Source: Candidatus Neomarinimicrobiota bacterium
Lineage (GTDB): Bacteria; Fidelibacterota; SORT01
Assembly: GCA_022567655.1 (NCBI GenBank)
Contig: JADFGO010000004.1
Span: 1 to 50,438 of the forward strand
Direction: 5' to 3'
DNA: 50,438 nt
How positions within the stretch are numbered: the stretch's first letter is position 1; every line of letters starts with the position of its first letter. The notes beneath the pieces were generated by a model. The model ran no database searches, had not been told where the DNA came from, and saw nothing but the letters and a program-made list of their open reading frames with translations. This document shows positions 17,705 through 28,317 of the stretch, one piece after another. The translations under genes and the position numbers were made by a program.

Positions 17705-19708
17705 ATGGCACTGTTTGAAATAGAATCGAATTTTAACCCGAGCGGTGATCAACCCAACGCGATAAAGGAACTAACATCCGCTCTCAAGTCGGGAAATGCC
17801 CACAACACCCTTCTCGGCGTCACCGGAAGCGGAAAAACCTTTTCAATGGCACATGTGATTAAAAATTTAGGGCTTCCCACGCTGGTCATCTCACATAACA
17901 AAACTCTTGCCGCACAGCTCTTCGGAGAATTCAAATCGCTATTCCCGAAAAATGCTGTTGAATTCTTTATATCATATTACGACTATTACCAACCGGAAGC
18001 GTATCTACCCGTTACTGACACTTTTATCGAAAAAGATTCTTCGGTAAATGAAGAGATAGACAAGCTTCGGCTTCGGACGACAAGCGCATTGATGGAGCGA
18101 AAGGATGTGATCGTAGTCTCTTCAGTTTCATGTATATACGGAATCGGGTCGCCAAAGGACTTCAGTGATATGTGCGTCATTCTGAACAAAGGCGAAGAAA
18201 TTGATCGTCGCAAGGTTCTGATGAGTTTGGTAAATATCCACTACTTGAGAAATGACGCGGTGCTCGAAAGGGGCAACTTCAGGGTCAGAGGGGACGTGAT
18301 AGAGGTATTTCCCGCTTACGATGATCATCCTGTCAGAATCGAGTTGTTTGGAGACGAGATCGAAAACATCTCCACGATCGACGCGCTGACGGGTGAAATA
18401 TTGAATGAAAAGGATAGAACGGTGGTCTATCCCGCTAAACACTTTGTAACACCCGAGGAGAAAATGAAAGCCGCTATCGTCGAAATTGAAGAAGAGCTTT
18501 CACTCCGGCTTGAAGAGCTCAGAGCAGAAAATAAGCTGGTTGAAGAGCAAAGACTTGAGCAGAGGACGCGGTATGATATTGAGATGATCCAGGAGTTGGG
18601 ATATTGCTCCGGTATTGAAAATTACTCAAGAATTATAGCCGGCAGAAAACCGGGTGCTCCGCCGGAAACTCTATTGGATTATTTTCCTGATGATTTTCTG
18701 GTGATGGTCGATGAGTCCCATGTAACATTACCTCAGGTCAGAGGTATGTTCAATGGGGACAGGGCTCGAAAGGAAGTGCTCGTCGATTATGGGTTCAGGC
18801 TTCCGTCAGCATTGGACAACAGGCCTCTGAAATTTGATGAGTTTATGTCCAAGATCAAACGTTTCGTGTACGTATCCGCTACACCGGGAGAATATGAATT
18901 AGAAAAGAGCGCGGGAGTTATTATCGAGCAGTTGGTGCGTCCTACCGGTTTGCTCGATCCCGAAATTGAGGTATTACCGACTAAGGGGCAGATCGATCAC
19001 CTCGTAGCGAGTATCAGAGAGAGAGTGGAATCGGGAGAAAGAGTTCTGGTTATTACCTTAACGAAAAGAATGTCGGAGGATTTGACAGATTATCTTACCG
19101 AAATAAAAATTAACGTCCGATATTTACATTCGGAAATCGGAGCGTTGGAAAGGGTAAAAATATTAAGAGATTTGCGGTTAAATAAATTTGACGTACTTGT
19201 TGGAATAAATCTTCTGCGAGAGGGTCTCGACCTTCCCGAGGTGTCTCTTGTTGCGATACTTGATGCGGATAAGGAAGGTTTTTTAAGATCGGAAGTTTCT
19301 CTGATGCAAACGGCTGGCAGGGCAGCGAGAAACGTGTCAGGCAAGGTATTGTTTTACGCCGACAGAATTACCAATTCTATGCAGAAGGTAATTGACGAAA
19401 CTAATCGAAGAAGAAAAAAACAGGCGGAATTCAATAAAAAGCACGGCATCATTCCCAAAACTATAGTAAAGAGTGATGAACAAGTAATGCGTACGACCGC
19501 AGTGGCGGATTCGTATTCAGGTATTTCTAAAGAGAGAAGATTGAGCTCGATTTCGGAGAAATATTCAGATCAACTGGATAAACTCGACTTTTTGGACATA
19601 CTACGAAAAGAGATGACATCGGCTGCGGAAAAATTAGATTTCGAAATCGCCGCGGAACTGAGGGATGAAATAAAAAAGATAGAAGACGAAATAGGAGCCG
19701 CTGCTTGA
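17705..19708 (+). CDS. uvrB: Excinuclease ABC subunit B
   Basis: Damage-verifying helicase-like subunit of nucleotide excision repair; it receives damaged DNA from UvrA and recruits UvrC. Walker A GVTGSGKT (38-45), the beta-hairpin [12 protein letters not shown] (near 92-103), the DESHV helicase box (near 336), the [10 protein letters not shown] and QTAGRAARN motifs, and a C-terminal UVR domain (last 40 residues) for UvrC contact are all present. 667 residues is typical. It overlaps purD in a TTGA, and has a palindromic promoter candidate upstream. Confidence 0.97.
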   Translation: MALFEIESNFNPSGDQPNAIKELTSALKSGNAHNTLLGVTGSGKTFSMAHVIKNLGLPTLVISHNKTLAAQLFGEFKSLFPKNAVEFFISYYDYYQPEAYLPVTDTFIEKDSSVNEEIDKLRLRTTSALMERKDVIVVSSVSCIYGIGSPKDFSDMCVILNKGEEIDRRKVLMSLVNIHYLRNDAVLERGNFRVRGDVIEVFPAYDDHPVRIELFGDEIENISTIDALTGEILNEKDRTVVYPAKHFVTPEEKMKAAIVEIEEELSLRLEELRAENKLVEEQRLEQRTRYDIEMIQELGYCSGIENYSRIIAGRKPGAPPETLLDYFPDDFLVMVDESHVTLPQVRGMFNGDRARKEVLVDYGFRLPSALDNRPLKFDEFMSKIKRFVYVSATPGEYELEKSAGVIIEQLVRPTGLLDPEIEVLPTKGQIDHLVASIRERVESGERVLVITLTKRMSEDLTDYLTEIKINVRYLHSEIGALERVKILRDLRLNKFDVLVGINLLREGLDLPEVSLVAILDADKEGFLRSEVSLMQTAGRAARNVSGKVLFYADRITNSMQKVIDETNRRRKKQAEFNKKHGIIPKTIVKSDEQVMRTTAVADSYSGISKERRLSSISEKYSDQLDKLDFLDILRKEMTSAAEKLDFEIAAELRDEIKKIEDEIGAAA

Positions 19709-20991
19709 AGATTCTTGTAATAGGTTCCGGCGGGAGGGAACATGCGCTTGTTTGGAAGATCGCTCAAGACGATAGGGTAGAGAAAATATATTGCGCCCCC
19801 GGAAACCCCGGAATGAAAGACGTTGAACTCCTGGATATCAAGACTACCGATATTGAAAGTCTCATAACGGCTGTAAAGACTGAACATATTGATTTTACTG
19901 TTGTCGGGCCTGAACAACCGCTGGTTGACGGGATAGTCGATTCCTTTGAATCTGAGGGACTTAAGATATTCGGACCGAGTGCGGAGGCATCTCAATTGGA
20001 AGGGAGTAAGTATTTTGCAAAGAGGTTTATGGAACGATATTCTATCCCCACTTCGAATTACGCATATTTTGATAATGCTGAAGAAGCGCTCCAATATATA
20101 AATCAAGAGACAATCCCATGCGTAGTAAAAGCGAGCGGTCTTGCAGCTGGGAAAGGAGCGGTCATTTGTAATAAAATCGAAGAAGCAAAAGATTGTATTG
20201 ATTCAATGATGATAAGAAAAGATTTTGGAAAATCCGGCGACATGGTCTTGATAGAGGAACTCATGATAGGCGAGGAAGCGTCGATTCTTGCCATCTCAGA
20301 CGGTGAAAATTACGTTATTCTTCCGAGTTCTCAGGATCATAAGAGAGTTTATGACAACGATGAAGGCCCAAATACCGGCGGTATGGGAGCTTACTCGCCT
20401 GCTCCGGTAATATCAGAAGAGATGTTATCAGAGATTGAAAGTAAAATAATCGAACCGACCATACGGGGGATGGCGCAGGACGGCACTCCTTTCAAGGGTT
20501 TATTATATGCTGGAATTATGGTCACTTCTGACGGTCCGAAAGTTGTTGAATTCAACGTAAGGTTTGGCGACCCGGAAGCGCAGGTCGTGATACCCTTGTT
20601 AGGCAACGAATTTCTTGACCTGCTTATGGACTCCGCTTCCGGTGAAATTTCACCACCTTACTCATCGGTCGATAGATCCAAACACGCTTCATGCGTTGTT
20701 CTTGCTTCAGAGGGATATCCAGCTGAATATGAGGTGGGACATAAAATATCCGGGCTCGATGACGACCTGAACAACGACGTCGTGATATTTCATGCGGGCA
20801 CTATTTTGGATAAAGAAGAGTATTACACGAATGGAGGTAGAGTACTTACAATTAGCGGTATAGGGAGCACACTTAAAGGTTCACTTGATGTTGTATACGC
20901 CACTGTCGACAGAGTTTCTTTTCAGGGTGTACATTACAGAACTGATATCGGTCAGCGAGGTCTGAAATATCAGGAAGCAGTCGCAGAATGA
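19705..20991 (+). CDS. purD: Phosphoribosylamine-glycine ligase
   Basis: Second step of de novo purine synthesis: ATP-dependent joining of glycine to phosphoribosylamine. It opens with the family's characteristic [15 protein letters not shown] from a TTG at 19705 that overlaps the uvrB stop. The ATP-grasp region includes [13 protein letters not shown] and [14 protein letters not shown], and [14 protein letters not shown] is the metal-binding segment. At 428 residues it is complete. No other purine gene is adjacent except apt (salvage) 6 kb away. It shares an ATGA with the epimerase. Confidence 0.96.
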   Translation: MKILVIGSGGREHALVWKIAQDDRVEKIYCAPGNPGMKDVELLDIKTTDIESLITAVKTEHIDFTVVGPEQPLVDGIVDSFESEGLKIFGPSAEASQLEGSKYFAKRFMERYSIPTSNYAYFDNAEEALQYINQETIPCVVKASGLAAGKGAVICNKIEEAKDCIDSMMIRKDFGKSGDMVLIEELMIGEEASILAISDGENYVILPSSQDHKRVYDNDEGPNTGGMGAYSPAPVISEEMLSEIESKIIEPTIRGMAQDGTPFKGLLYAGIMVTSDGPKVVEFNVRFGDPEAQVVIPLLGNEFLDLLMDSASGEISPPYSSVDRSKHASCVVLASEGYPAEYEVGHKISGLDDDLNNDVVIFHAGTILDKEEYYTNGGRVLTISGIGSTLKGSLDVVYATVDRVSFQGVHYRTDIGQRGLKYQEAVAE

Positions 20992-21929
20992 ATATCCTCG
21001 TTACGGGCGGAGCGGGATTCATAGGGTCTCATATTGTGGATAAATATGTTGAACTCGGACATAACGTTGAGGTCATTGATGATATGTCAAAAGGAAAAGA
21101 AGTAAACAAGAGAGACGACGTTGTTTACCATGAAATGGACATCCGGTCTAAGGAAGTTTCGAGAATATTTGACAAGGGTAATTTTGACGTAATTAATCAT
21201 CATGCAGCGCAAATGGATATACGGAAATCGGTGGATAACCCGGCCGAGGACGCTGATATAAACATAATCGGGAGTCTGAACCTTATCAATAATTGCGTAA
21301 GAAAAGGAGTCAAGCAGATAATATTCGCTTCCACAGGCGGAGCGATATACGGAGAACAGTCTGAATATCCTGCACCGGAAGATCATGATACCAATCCGGT
21401 ATCACCTTACGGCGTTTCAAAACTATCGCTCGAAAAATACCTACACTATTTTAATGTCGAGTACGGTTTGAATTTCAACGTTCTCCGCTATTCAAATGTT
21501 TACGGTCCGCGCCAGAATCCCGATGGAGAGGCGGGGGTAATCGCCATATTTGCGTTGAAATTACTAAAAAATGAAGATGTAGTGATTAACGGTGACGGGA
21601 AACAAACCCGTGATTACACCTACATAGATGATATTGTGCGACTGAATGCAAAGGTTTTGGGCGCTGATGATAACTCAATTGTCAATGCGGGAAGAGGAGT
21701 TGAAATTGACGTCAATGAACTCTATGAGATTCTAAGCAAAAAGACCGATTCAACAAGGCATGCGACTCATGGTCCTGCAGTGTCCGGGGAACAGCGGCGA
21801 AGTAGTATTGCATCGGATAGGGCAGAGAGACTATATGGCTGGAAAGCCGAAATTGAAATTGAAGAGGGAATTGAAAGAACTGTCGAATTTTTCAAGCGAT
21901 ACATTAAGAACGGTGGTAACGCAAGATGA
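20988..21929 (+). CDS. NAD-dependent nucleotide-sugar epimerase/dehydratase (SDR, GalE-like)
   Basis: Extended short-chain dehydrogenase of 313 residues acting on a nucleotide sugar. The NAD-binding GGAGFIGSH (7-15), the catalytic Ser/Thr strand with STGGAIYGE (near 115) and YGVSK (Tyr about 141) are all present. Sequence is closest to UDP-glucose 4-epimerase-like proteins, but substrate cannot be read. ATGA overlaps join it to purD and to the sigma-54 regulator, so it is part of this operon. A role in surface polysaccharide or LPS precursors fits the lptE downstream. Confidence 0.85.
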   Translation: MNILVTGGAGFIGSHIVDKYVELGHNVEVIDDMSKGKEVNKRDDVVYHEMDIRSKEVSRIFDKGNFDVINHHAAQMDIRKSVDNPAEDADINIIGSLNLINNCVRKGVKQIIFASTGGAIYGEQSEYPAPEDHDTNPVSPYGVSKLSLEKYLHYFNVEYGLNFNVLRYSNVYGPRQNPDGEAGVIAIFALKLLKNEDVVINGDGKQTRDYTYIDDIVRLNAKVLGADDNSIVNAGRGVEIDVNELYEILSKKTDSTRHATHGPAVSGEQRRSSIASDRAERLYGWKAEIEIEEGIERTVEFFKRYIKNGGNAR

Positions 21930-23110
21930 AAAGCCTTCCTGAAACTAAGATCGAGCGTCTTCAGAAGAAGTACGGACTGATAGGAATTTCAGAAGAAATC
22001 AAGGACGTTGTCAGAACCATAGAGCAGGTGGGACCGACAGATATATCTGTGCTGATAGAAGGAGAGTCAGGCACCGGGAAAGAATTAGCCGCGAGGGCAT
22101 TACACGAGGAGAGTGGAAGATCTTCCAAACCGCTCGTTATCGTGAATGCAGGCGCCATTCCCGAAGGGCTGATTGAGAGTGAGCTCTTTGGTCACGAGAA
22201 AGGATCTTTTACAGGTGCTTATTCGGACCGGAAAGGATACTTTGAGGAAGCTGACGGCGGTACGATATTTCTCGATGAGATAGGTGAAATGCCGTTGAAC
22301 ACGCAGGTAAAATTATTGAGGGTTCTCGAACAAAAAGAGTTTCAGAGAGTCGGGAGCGCAAATACCCGGACTCTCAACGTTCGCATAATTGCGGCGACGA
22401 ATAGAAATCTGAAGGAGCTGGTCAGTGCAAACGAATTTCGCAGAGACTTATATTATAGGCTCAAATCAATAAGCATCATCATGCCGACGCTTAGAAAGAG
22501 AGTTGCCGACATTGAGATTCTCTCCCAAATATTCGCAAACGAAAGAGCACAAAGCCTCAATATCACTTTCGGCGGTTTCACTGACGATGCGATTCAGATG
22601 CTTGAATCTCACAACTGGCCGGGGAATGTGCGCGAGCTGAAGAATCTTATGGAAAGTCTGATAGTTCTTGAAAAGGGGAAAGTAATCACCGGCAAGGTTC
22701 TTAAAAAACACCTGTACGATCAGGAAGAAACGATTTCAACCGGTTCGACAAATTTACCCGTTCATTTGGAGAAAGACAGCGCCACAGCGGAACGGGAGAT
22801 GATAATCAGAACGTTATTTCTTTTAAGGAATGATATATCGGAAATGAAAGATATGCTCGCAAACCGTTTGATGCTTCAACCTCGCCGGGGAGGCTTGGAA
22901 TCAGAAAAGACTAATTATTCGGACGCGTTTGAAGAATCTGCTGTTGTAGTGAGTAACAAAGAGGTTGGAAACGTATCGATGCAGGATATGGAGAAGGAAC
23001 TGATTATATCCACTCTTGATAAATACAGAGGCAACAGGCGGATGTCTTCTGAATCTCTCGGCATAAGCGAACGCACATTATATAGGAAGATTAAAGAGTA
23101 TGACATTTAA
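21926..23110 (+). CDS. Sigma-54-dependent transcriptional activator without a receiver domain
   Basis: A 394-residue enhancer-binding protein that begins almost directly with the AAA+ domain: Walker A GESGTGKE (46-53), sigma-54 contact loop GSFTGA (93-98, canonical GAFTGA), Walker B TIFLDEIGEMP, and the arginine-containing NWPGNVRELKNLM region. A C-terminal Fis-type helix-turn-helix occupies about 355-394 (NRRMSSESLGISERTLYRK). No response-regulator, PAS or GAF input domain is present, so activity may be set by expression or by another protein. In Bacteroidota such a gene typically sits before lptE, as here. A possible target promoter is at 31569. Confidence 0.92.
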   Translation: MKSLPETKIERLQKKYGLIGISEEIKDVVRTIEQVGPTDISVLIEGESGTGKELAARALHEESGRSSKPLVIVNAGAIPEGLIESELFGHEKGSFTGAYSDRKGYFEEADGGTIFLDEIGEMPLNTQVKLLRVLEQKEFQRVGSANTRTLNVRIIAATNRNLKELVSANEFRRDLYYRLKSISIIMPTLRKRVADIEILSQIFANERAQSLNITFGGFTDDAIQMLESHNWPGNVRELKNLMESLIVLEKGKVITGKVLKKHLYDQEETISTGSTNLPVHLEKDSATAEREMIIRTLFLLRNDISEMKDMLANRLMLQPRRGGLESEKTNYSDAFEESAVVVSNKEVGNVSMQDMEKELIISTLDKYRGNRRMSSESLGISERTLYRKIKEYDI

Positions 23111-23600
23111 TCAATATTCCAGAAATATTTTTATCTTGATGTCAGTCGTGTTTATCTCCTGCGGCCCATATTCGTTTTCCGGTTCCTCAGTACCGGGGCA
23201 TATTAAATCTGTCGCTATACCGCTATTCGAAAACGAAACGGCAGAATTCGGAATAAAAGAAAAAGTAACCGATGCCCTTCTTGATAATTTTATCAAAGAA
23301 AATATCCTCCAGATTGCGGATAAAAAAAATGCAGATTCAATCATACAGGGGACAATAACAAGAGTATCGGACGCGCCCTATACTTTTGATGAGAACGAAG
23401 ACGTGCAGGAATTCAGGGTAAGTATTTCAATAGATATCGTCTGGTACGATCAGATTAAAAATGTTGATCTCTTTGAGGGTGGAATTATTGGATGGGGTGT
23501 ATATTCAGCTTCGTCTCCTGAGGAGCGTGCAGACGGCTTGGATCAAGCTGTGGAAAGATTGGTTACGGAGATAATAAACCAAACACTCTCCGGATGGTAA
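23100..23600 (+). CDS. lptE: LptE-family LPS-assembly lipoprotein
   Basis: Outer-membrane lipoprotein expected to plug LptD and help insert LPS. The 166-residue protein begins with a lipoprotein signal (lipid Cys21 in VVFISCGPYSFSG) and has the VAIPLFENETAEFGI strand and the late GWGVYSASSPEERADGLDQA region typical of FCB LptE proteins. It overlaps the regulator gene by 11 bp. LptD is not in the window. Together with waaA it confirms an LPS-bearing outer membrane. Confidence 0.82.
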   Translation: MTFNQYSRNIFILMSVVFISCGPYSFSGSSVPGHIKSVAIPLFENETAEFGIKEKVTDALLDNFIKENILQIADKKNADSIIQGTITRVSDAPYTFDENEDVQEFRVSISIDIVWYDQIKNVDLFEGGIIGWGVYSASSPEERADGLDQAVERLVTEIINQTLSGW

Positions 23601-23623
23601 AAAAATTATCTAAAAGGAAATAA

Positions 23624-24916
23624 ATGAACAGAGTTTACATAAATAACCTCTCAAGCCACGTTGATGAAGAAGTCACAATTAACGGTTGGCTGTACAATAA
23701 AAGATCAAGCGGAAAAATTGCATTTATAATAGTCAGAGACGGAACAGGCAGAGTACAAGGGGTTGTTTCCAAATCAGATGTGTCCGATGAGGTATTTGAT
23801 AAGATAGGTTTGATCACACAAGAGTCATCGCTCTCAATTACAGGAACGGTCAAAGAAGAAAAAAGGTCCGAGGGGGGATATGAAATACAAGTCACGGCAA
23901 TAAAGATACACCAGGTGGCTGATGAGTATCCTATATCCCCGAAGGAACACGGGACGGCTTTTTTGATGGATAACCGGCACTTGTGGCTGCGGTCGCGCAG
24001 GCAGCATGCGATTTTGAAAATACGGCATACGATTATCAAAGCGTGCCGCGATTTTTTTGACGAGAGAGATTTCGTACTCGTAGATACACCGATATTTACT
24101 CCCACCTCTTGTGAGGGAACAACCACTCTTTTTGAAACAGAATATTTCGGACGTATTGCCTACCTCGCACAGAGTGGACAGCTGTACAGCGAAGCTTCGG
24201 CTGCTTCGCTTGGAAGAGTGTATTGTTTCGGCCCGACTTTCCGGGCGGAAAAGTCAAAAACAAGGAGGCACCTTACGGAATTCTGGATGGTGGAACCTGA
24301 GGTTGCGTATTCCGATTTGGAAGACAACATGAAGCTCGCCGAGGAATTCGTCAGTTACGTGGTACAAAAGGTTCTTGAAACGAAAACAGATGAATTGAAA
24401 ATTCTCGAGAGGGATTTGACAAATCTCGAGAACGTAGTCCCCCCGTTTCCCCGCATCTCCTACACGGAAGCGGTAAAAAAACTAAACGATTCGGGGCATA
24501 AATTCGAATGGGGCGGTGATTTTGGAGGAGAGGATGAAACAATCCTTGCTGAAATGTTTGACAAACCGGTTTTGGTTCACAGGTATCCGGCCGCGGTGAA
24601 AGCGTTTTATATGAAAAGAGATAATGATAATGATGATCTTGCGCTCGGGGTGGACATGTTGGCTCCTGAAGGTTACGGAGAGATCATCGGTGGAGGAGAG
24701 CGCGAGGATAATTACGACATCATTCACAAAAGATTAAAAGAGTATGGTCTATCGGTCAAAGAGTTTGAATGGTACCTTGACCTCAGAAAGTACGGCACCT
24801 TTCCCCATTCGGGTTTCGGGATGGGTATCGAAAGAGTGGTTGCATGGATTTGCGGTCTTAAACATATCAGGGAATCGATACCGTTTCCCCGCATGATTCA
24901 CAGGTTGGAACCTTAA
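23624..24916 (+). CDS. asnS: Asparagine-tRNA ligase
   Basis: Class II aminoacyl-tRNA synthetase with an N-terminal OB anticodon-binding fold (about 1-110) and a catalytic core. Motif 2 is seen in [19 protein letters not shown] and motif 3 in [16 protein letters not shown]; the ending [15 protein letters not shown] favours Asn over Asp. 430 residues fits. Ribosome site AAAAGGAAATAA precedes the ATG. The next gene begins right after its stop. Confidence 0.9.
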   Translation: MNRVYINNLSSHVDEEVTINGWLYNKRSSGKIAFIIVRDGTGRVQGVVSKSDVSDEVFDKIGLITQESSLSITGTVKEEKRSEGGYEIQVTAIKIHQVADEYPISPKEHGTAFLMDNRHLWLRSRRQHAILKIRHTIIKACRDFFDERDFVLVDTPIFTPTSCEGTTTLFETEYFGRIAYLAQSGQLYSEASAASLGRVYCFGPTFRAEKSKTRRHLTEFWMVEPEVAYSDLEDNMKLAEEFVSYVVQKVLETKTDELKILERDLTNLENVVPPFPRISYTEAVKKLNDSGHKFEWGGDFGGEDETILAEMFDKPVLVHRYPAAVKAFYMKRDNDNDDLALGVDMLAPEGYGEIIGGGEREDNYDIIHKRLKEYGLSVKEFEWYLDLRKYGTFPHSGFGMGIERVVAWICGLKHIRESIPFPRMIHRLEP

Positions 24917-25381
24917 ATGCAGTCAACACCGGGCAGAAGAGTTGCGATTGGAGTTCTGGGTGGCAGAGACGTAAGTCAGGATATCAGGCAAATAGCGGAA
25001 CAGGTGGGTAGAGGAATTGCTAAGCTGGGGGGAATCCTCGTGTGCGGCGGTATGGGAGGAGTGATGGAAGCAGCATGCATAGGCGCAAAATCCAACGATG
25101 GGATTACTGTGGGTATTCTTCCTACATCTACAAAAGAAGAAGGTAATCAATATATCGACATTGCCATTGCGACCGGGATGGGAATTGGCCGAAACGCCAT
25201 AATAGCGAGATCGATCGATGCCGCTATCGCTATAGACGGACAGTACGGTACTCTGTCTGAAATAGCATACTGTCTTCAGCTGGATATACCGGTGATCGGT
25301 CTTCAAACATGGAGCATAGAGGGGATTATCAGTGCCGATTCCCCGGAAGATGCCGTAGCAAAGGCATATGAGCAGATATAA
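24917..25381 (+). CDS. SLOG/LOG-like Rossmann protein (TIGR00725 type)
   Basis: A 154-residue single-domain Rossmann-like protein with VGRGIAKLGGILVCGGMGGVMEAACIGA-like architecture: a glycine-rich nucleotide loop (about 43-57) and GQYGTLSE, the GxxGTxxE element of the LOG/SLOG superfamily. Relatives cleave nucleotide 5'-monophosphates or bind nucleotide ligands such as ADP-ribose; no substrate is established for this branch. It begins immediately after the asnS stop and abuts an acylphosphatase, followed by NAD synthetase and Apt, suggesting a nucleotide-linked role. I infer no more than that. Confidence 0.75.
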   Translation: MQSTPGRRVAIGVLGGRDVSQDIRQIAEQVGRGIAKLGGILVCGGMGGVMEAACIGAKSNDGITVGILPTSTKEEGNQYIDIAIATGMGIGRNAIIARSIDAAIAIDGQYGTLSEIAYCLQLDIPVIGLQTWSIEGIISADSPEDAVAKAYEQI

Positions 25382-25660
25382 ATGAATTATGCGGGTTTGC
25401 ATGCAATCGTCAAAGGTAACGTTCAGGGTGTGGGTTACCGCTGGTTCGCTGCACGATCAGCTCAACGAATTAACCTGACGGGGTGGGCGAAAAACCTCCC
25501 CAGCGGTGAAGTTGAGGTGAAAGCGTTCGGCGATAGAGGCGCTTTAAATTCACTGATAAAACAACTCAGCATAGGTCCTTCGTTCTCTAAAGTTAATGAC
25601 GTTGTAGTGAGGTGGATCGAATATGAACCGTCCCATACTGAGTTCAATATAAAAAACTGA
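25382..25660 (+). CDS. acyP: Acylphosphatase
   Basis: A small 92-residue enzyme that hydrolyses the carboxyl-phosphate bond of acylphosphates. GNVQGVGYRWF carries the catalytic Arg (R20), and GWAKNLPSGEVEV carries the catalytic Asn (N38). The start ATG follows the SLOG stop directly. The fold is complete and the length is standard. Its physiological substrate is unclear in bacteria generally. Confidence 0.93.
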   Translation: MNYAGLHAIVKGNVQGVGYRWFAARSAQRINLTGWAKNLPSGEVEVKAFGDRGALNSLIKQLSIGPSFSKVNDVVVRWIEYEPSHTEFNIKN

Positions 25661-25664
25661 AAAT

Positions 25665-27299
25665 ATGAAAGTCGCTCTCGCTCAGATAAATACGACAGTT
25701 GGCGCTTTAAAGGAAAATACCGATAAAGCAATACAATATATAGATAAGGCTCGCGGTGATGGAGCCGATATCGTGCTGCTTCCTGAAACTACAATTCCGG
25801 GTTACATGACACTTGACCTGTTATTCAATGATAAATTTGTCAGCGATAACCTGAAAGAACTGGACAGACTGATATCGGAATGTCAGAATATAGTTGTGAT
25901 AGTCGGCTTCGTTGAGAAGCTCGATAACAGTCTTTACAACACCGCAGGAGTGATTCAAGACGGTAAACTTTTAGGAAAGGTGCACAAGATCAAACTCCCA
26001 ACTTACGATGTTTTTGACGAAGATAGATACTATACCTCAGGAGTTAACTCAGATCCGGTTAAAGTAAAGATTGAGGGTAAAACGGTCAACCTCGGGATTC
26101 AGATTTGTGAAGATATGTGGGACAGATCGGCTAAGAACGTCACTACGGTATTAGCGTCCAATAATTCAGATATCTTACTCAACATTTCAGCCTCCCCTTA
26201 TTCGGAAGGGAAAATTTCTGAAAGAATTCGATTGATTACCAACCATAGTAAAAATACCGGAAAGCCGTTTTTTTACTGTAATTTAGTGGGGGGGCAGGAT
26301 GAGGTCGTCTTCGACGGTACGAGTCTGGCATCTGATACCAAAGGTAATTTGATACACAAATCGGATTCATTTAAAGAAGAACTTTCAATAATTAACCTCG
26401 AAGATAAAAAGTCAGTCAGTTTTCATGAAGAGACTGACCTCAACAGTGACAATATCGAGGATTCGTTTAATGCGATTACTCTCGGTATCCACGATTACAT
26501 AAAAAAGAGCGGGTTCAATTCGGCGCTTGTCGGACTTTCAGGGGGAGTAGATTCATCGTTAGTTGCTGTTCTCGCATGTGAAGCTCTCGGTCCCGAAAAT
26601 GTGACGGGCGTTTCCATGCCTTCACGGTATTCATCGGAACACGGTAAAAAGGATGCCGAAGAGCTGGCAAAAAGCCTGGGTATGAATTTTAAGAAGATCT
26701 CGATAGAGAAAATGTATTCAACCTATTTAGAAGCACTTTCAAAACATTTTCGAAATACTGATCAAAACGAATCGGAGGAAAATATTCAGGCGCGCATCCG
26801 CGGAAATATCCTGATGGCGCTCTCCAATAAATTCGGTCATATGCTGTTATCTACGGGAAACAAGACTGAATTAGCGCTCGGGTATGCGACTATGTACGGG
26901 GATATGGCAGGCGGTTTGTCGCCGATAAATGATGTCTCAAAGCTTCAGGTATATAAAATGTGCGAGTATTATAATAGAAAAATGAATAAGGCGATTATAC
27001 CCGAGTCCGTGCTATTAAAAAAACCTTCCGCAGAATTATCAGAAAACCAATTCGATCCATTCGATTACGAGGTTGTAAGTCCTCTTGTTGAAGATATTAT
27101 CGAGCATGGAAAGTCGGTTAAGGATCTGGTGAACGCGGGATATGCGGTAGAAGATGTTGAGAGGATTCATAATTTGATCAAGAATTCCGAATATAAAAGG
27201 CGCCAGGCTCCTCCCGGAATCAAGATAACTAAAAGAGCATTCGGGATAGGGAGGAGAATGCCTCTGATAAATCATTACAGGGCTGAATTATATGACTGA
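25665..27299 (+). CDS. nadE: Glutamine-dependent NAD+ synthetase
   Basis: Final step of NAD synthesis: amidation of nicotinic acid adenine dinucleotide using ammonia from glutamine. The N-terminal nitrilase-like glutaminase has its triad at E41 (LPETTIPGY), K110 (KIKLPTYDVFDE) and C148 (IQICEDMWD). The C-terminal synthetase has the ATP pyrophosphatase loop LSGGVDSS (near 292-299) and STGNKTELALGYATMYGDM. 544 residues is normal for the two-domain bacterial form. It overlaps apt by 8 bp. Confidence 0.96.
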   Translation: MKVALAQINTTVGALKENTDKAIQYIDKARGDGADIVLLPETTIPGYMTLDLLFNDKFVSDNLKELDRLISECQNIVVIVGFVEKLDNSLYNTAGVIQDGKLLGKVHKIKLPTYDVFDEDRYYTSGVNSDPVKVKIEGKTVNLGIQICEDMWDRSAKNVTTVLASNNSDILLNISASPYSEGKISERIRLITNHSKNTGKPFFYCNLVGGQDEVVFDGTSLASDTKGNLIHKSDSFKEELSIINLEDKKSVSFHEETDLNSDNIEDSFNAITLGIHDYIKKSGFNSALVGLSGGVDSSLVAVLACEALGPENVTGVSMPSRYSSEHGKKDAEELAKSLGMNFKKISIEKMYSTYLEALSKHFRNTDQNESEENIQARIRGNILMALSNKFGHMLLSTGNKTELALGYATMYGDMAGGLSPINDVSKLQVYKMCEYYNRKMNKAIIPESVLLKKPSAELSENQFDPFDYEVVSPLVEDIIEHGKSVKDLVNAGYAVEDVERIHNLIKNSEYKRRQAPPGIKITKRAFGIGRRMPLINHYRAELYD

Positions 27300-27813
27300 C
27301 CTTCAGAGTTACATACGGACAATCGAAGACTTTCCTAAACAGGGAATTGGTTTCAAGGATATTACGACGTTAACGCGTGATCCAATCGGATTCAAAAACG
27401 CAATCGATGAGATGGTAAGGCATCTTTCGGGTGTAGAAGTTGACATCGTGCTTGGAATAGAATCGAGAGGATTTATTTTCGGCGGAGCAGTCGCAGATAG
27501 AATAGGCGTCGGGTTCGATCTAATTAGAAAGCCGGGTAAACTACCGGGTGATACAACTTCAGAAAACTATGACCTGGAGTATGGTACCGATACGCTTGAA
27601 ATACATCGGGATTCGATTGCTGAAGGTTCTAACGTTGTTATTATCGATGACCTACTTGCTACGGGAGGAACGATGTCGGCGGCACTGAAGCTCGTCAAAA
27701 AATTAGGCGGAAACGTTTCTGCCGTTCTATTTCTCATCGAGCTTGGTTTTTTAAACGGACGTGAAAAACTCCCTGATGAAAATATCATATCGCTAATTAC
27801 TTATGATAGCTGA
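27292..27813 (+). CDS. apt: Adenine phosphoribosyltransferase
   Basis: Purine-salvage enzyme making AMP from adenine and PRPP. The PRPP loop VVIIDDLLATGGTMSAA (near 113-129) is intact, as are FPKQGIGFKDIT at the N-terminus and IESRGFIFG. 173 residues is typical. Co-translated with nadE through an 8-bp overlap, which links adenine recycling with NAD production. Confidence 0.95.
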   Translation: MTDLQSYIRTIEDFPKQGIGFKDITTLTRDPIGFKNAIDEMVRHLSGVEVDIVLGIESRGFIFGGAVADRIGVGFDLIRKPGKLPGDTTSENYDLEYGTDTLEIHRDSIAEGSNVVIIDDLLATGGTMSAALKLVKKLGGNVSAVLFLIELGFLNGREKLPDENIISLITYDS

Positions 27814-27832
27814 TAATAAATAGGACTCGATT

Positions 27833-28315
27833 TTGGGTATTGCCGGTATAGCGTCGCTTTTAAAATGGGGCGTAGTGGTTGTGTTGGCCATCTCGCTCAT
27901 ACCACTGGCATCAAGGGACCCTAAATCGATAGATTCAGAATTTGAAATTAGCGAAGAAGGAAAGATTGATCTGTCCGGCTATGAAATTACTGTACTAAAG
28001 TATAAAGTAAATAAAACCATGTTAAACTCCCCTATCATAAGAAGTTATGGATTTGTGATTGAGCGAGCCGGGAGGGTTTTAGCGGAACTCTACGTCCAAA
28101 AGCATTTTCGGTCTGAATGGGAATTTTCTGATGACGCTCGTACCGAATACACTACATGGGCTCTCGAAGAGAAAAAATCGGACGGTTACAAAATCATAAG
28201 AATCTACCCGGGATTTGAAAACTTTGTTCTCAATTTTCCCGCATTTGATTTGGCGATGACTGATGTGCAGAACTTGGTAAAAGAGAGATTTGTGAGTGAT
28301 GTAAATATAAATTAA
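27833..28315 (+). CDS. Unrecognised membrane-anchored protein
   Basis: 160 residues, TTG start, 19 bp after apt. An N-terminal hydrophobic helix (about 8-26, KWGVVVVLAISLIPLAS) would anchor a soluble domain of mixed alpha/beta character on the outer side of the membrane; the Lys before the helix and no Cys suggest an uncleaved anchor. I recognise no family. It ends 2 bp before comEC, so a role beside ComEC is possible but unproven. The soluble domain has no obvious catalytic motif. Confidence 0.7.
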   Translation: MGIAGIASLLKWGVVVVLAISLIPLASRDPKSIDSEFEISEEGKIDLSGYEITVLKYKVNKTMLNSPIIRSYGFVIERAGRVLAELYVQKHFRSEWEFSDDARTEYTTWALEEKKSDGYKIIRIYPGFENFVLNFPAFDLAMTDVQNLVKERFVSDVNIN

Positions 28316-28317
28316 GA

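Noticed and set aside
23635-24126. 163-residue - strand ORF inside asnS
   Set aside because: It mirrors asnS codons and has no domain or signal.
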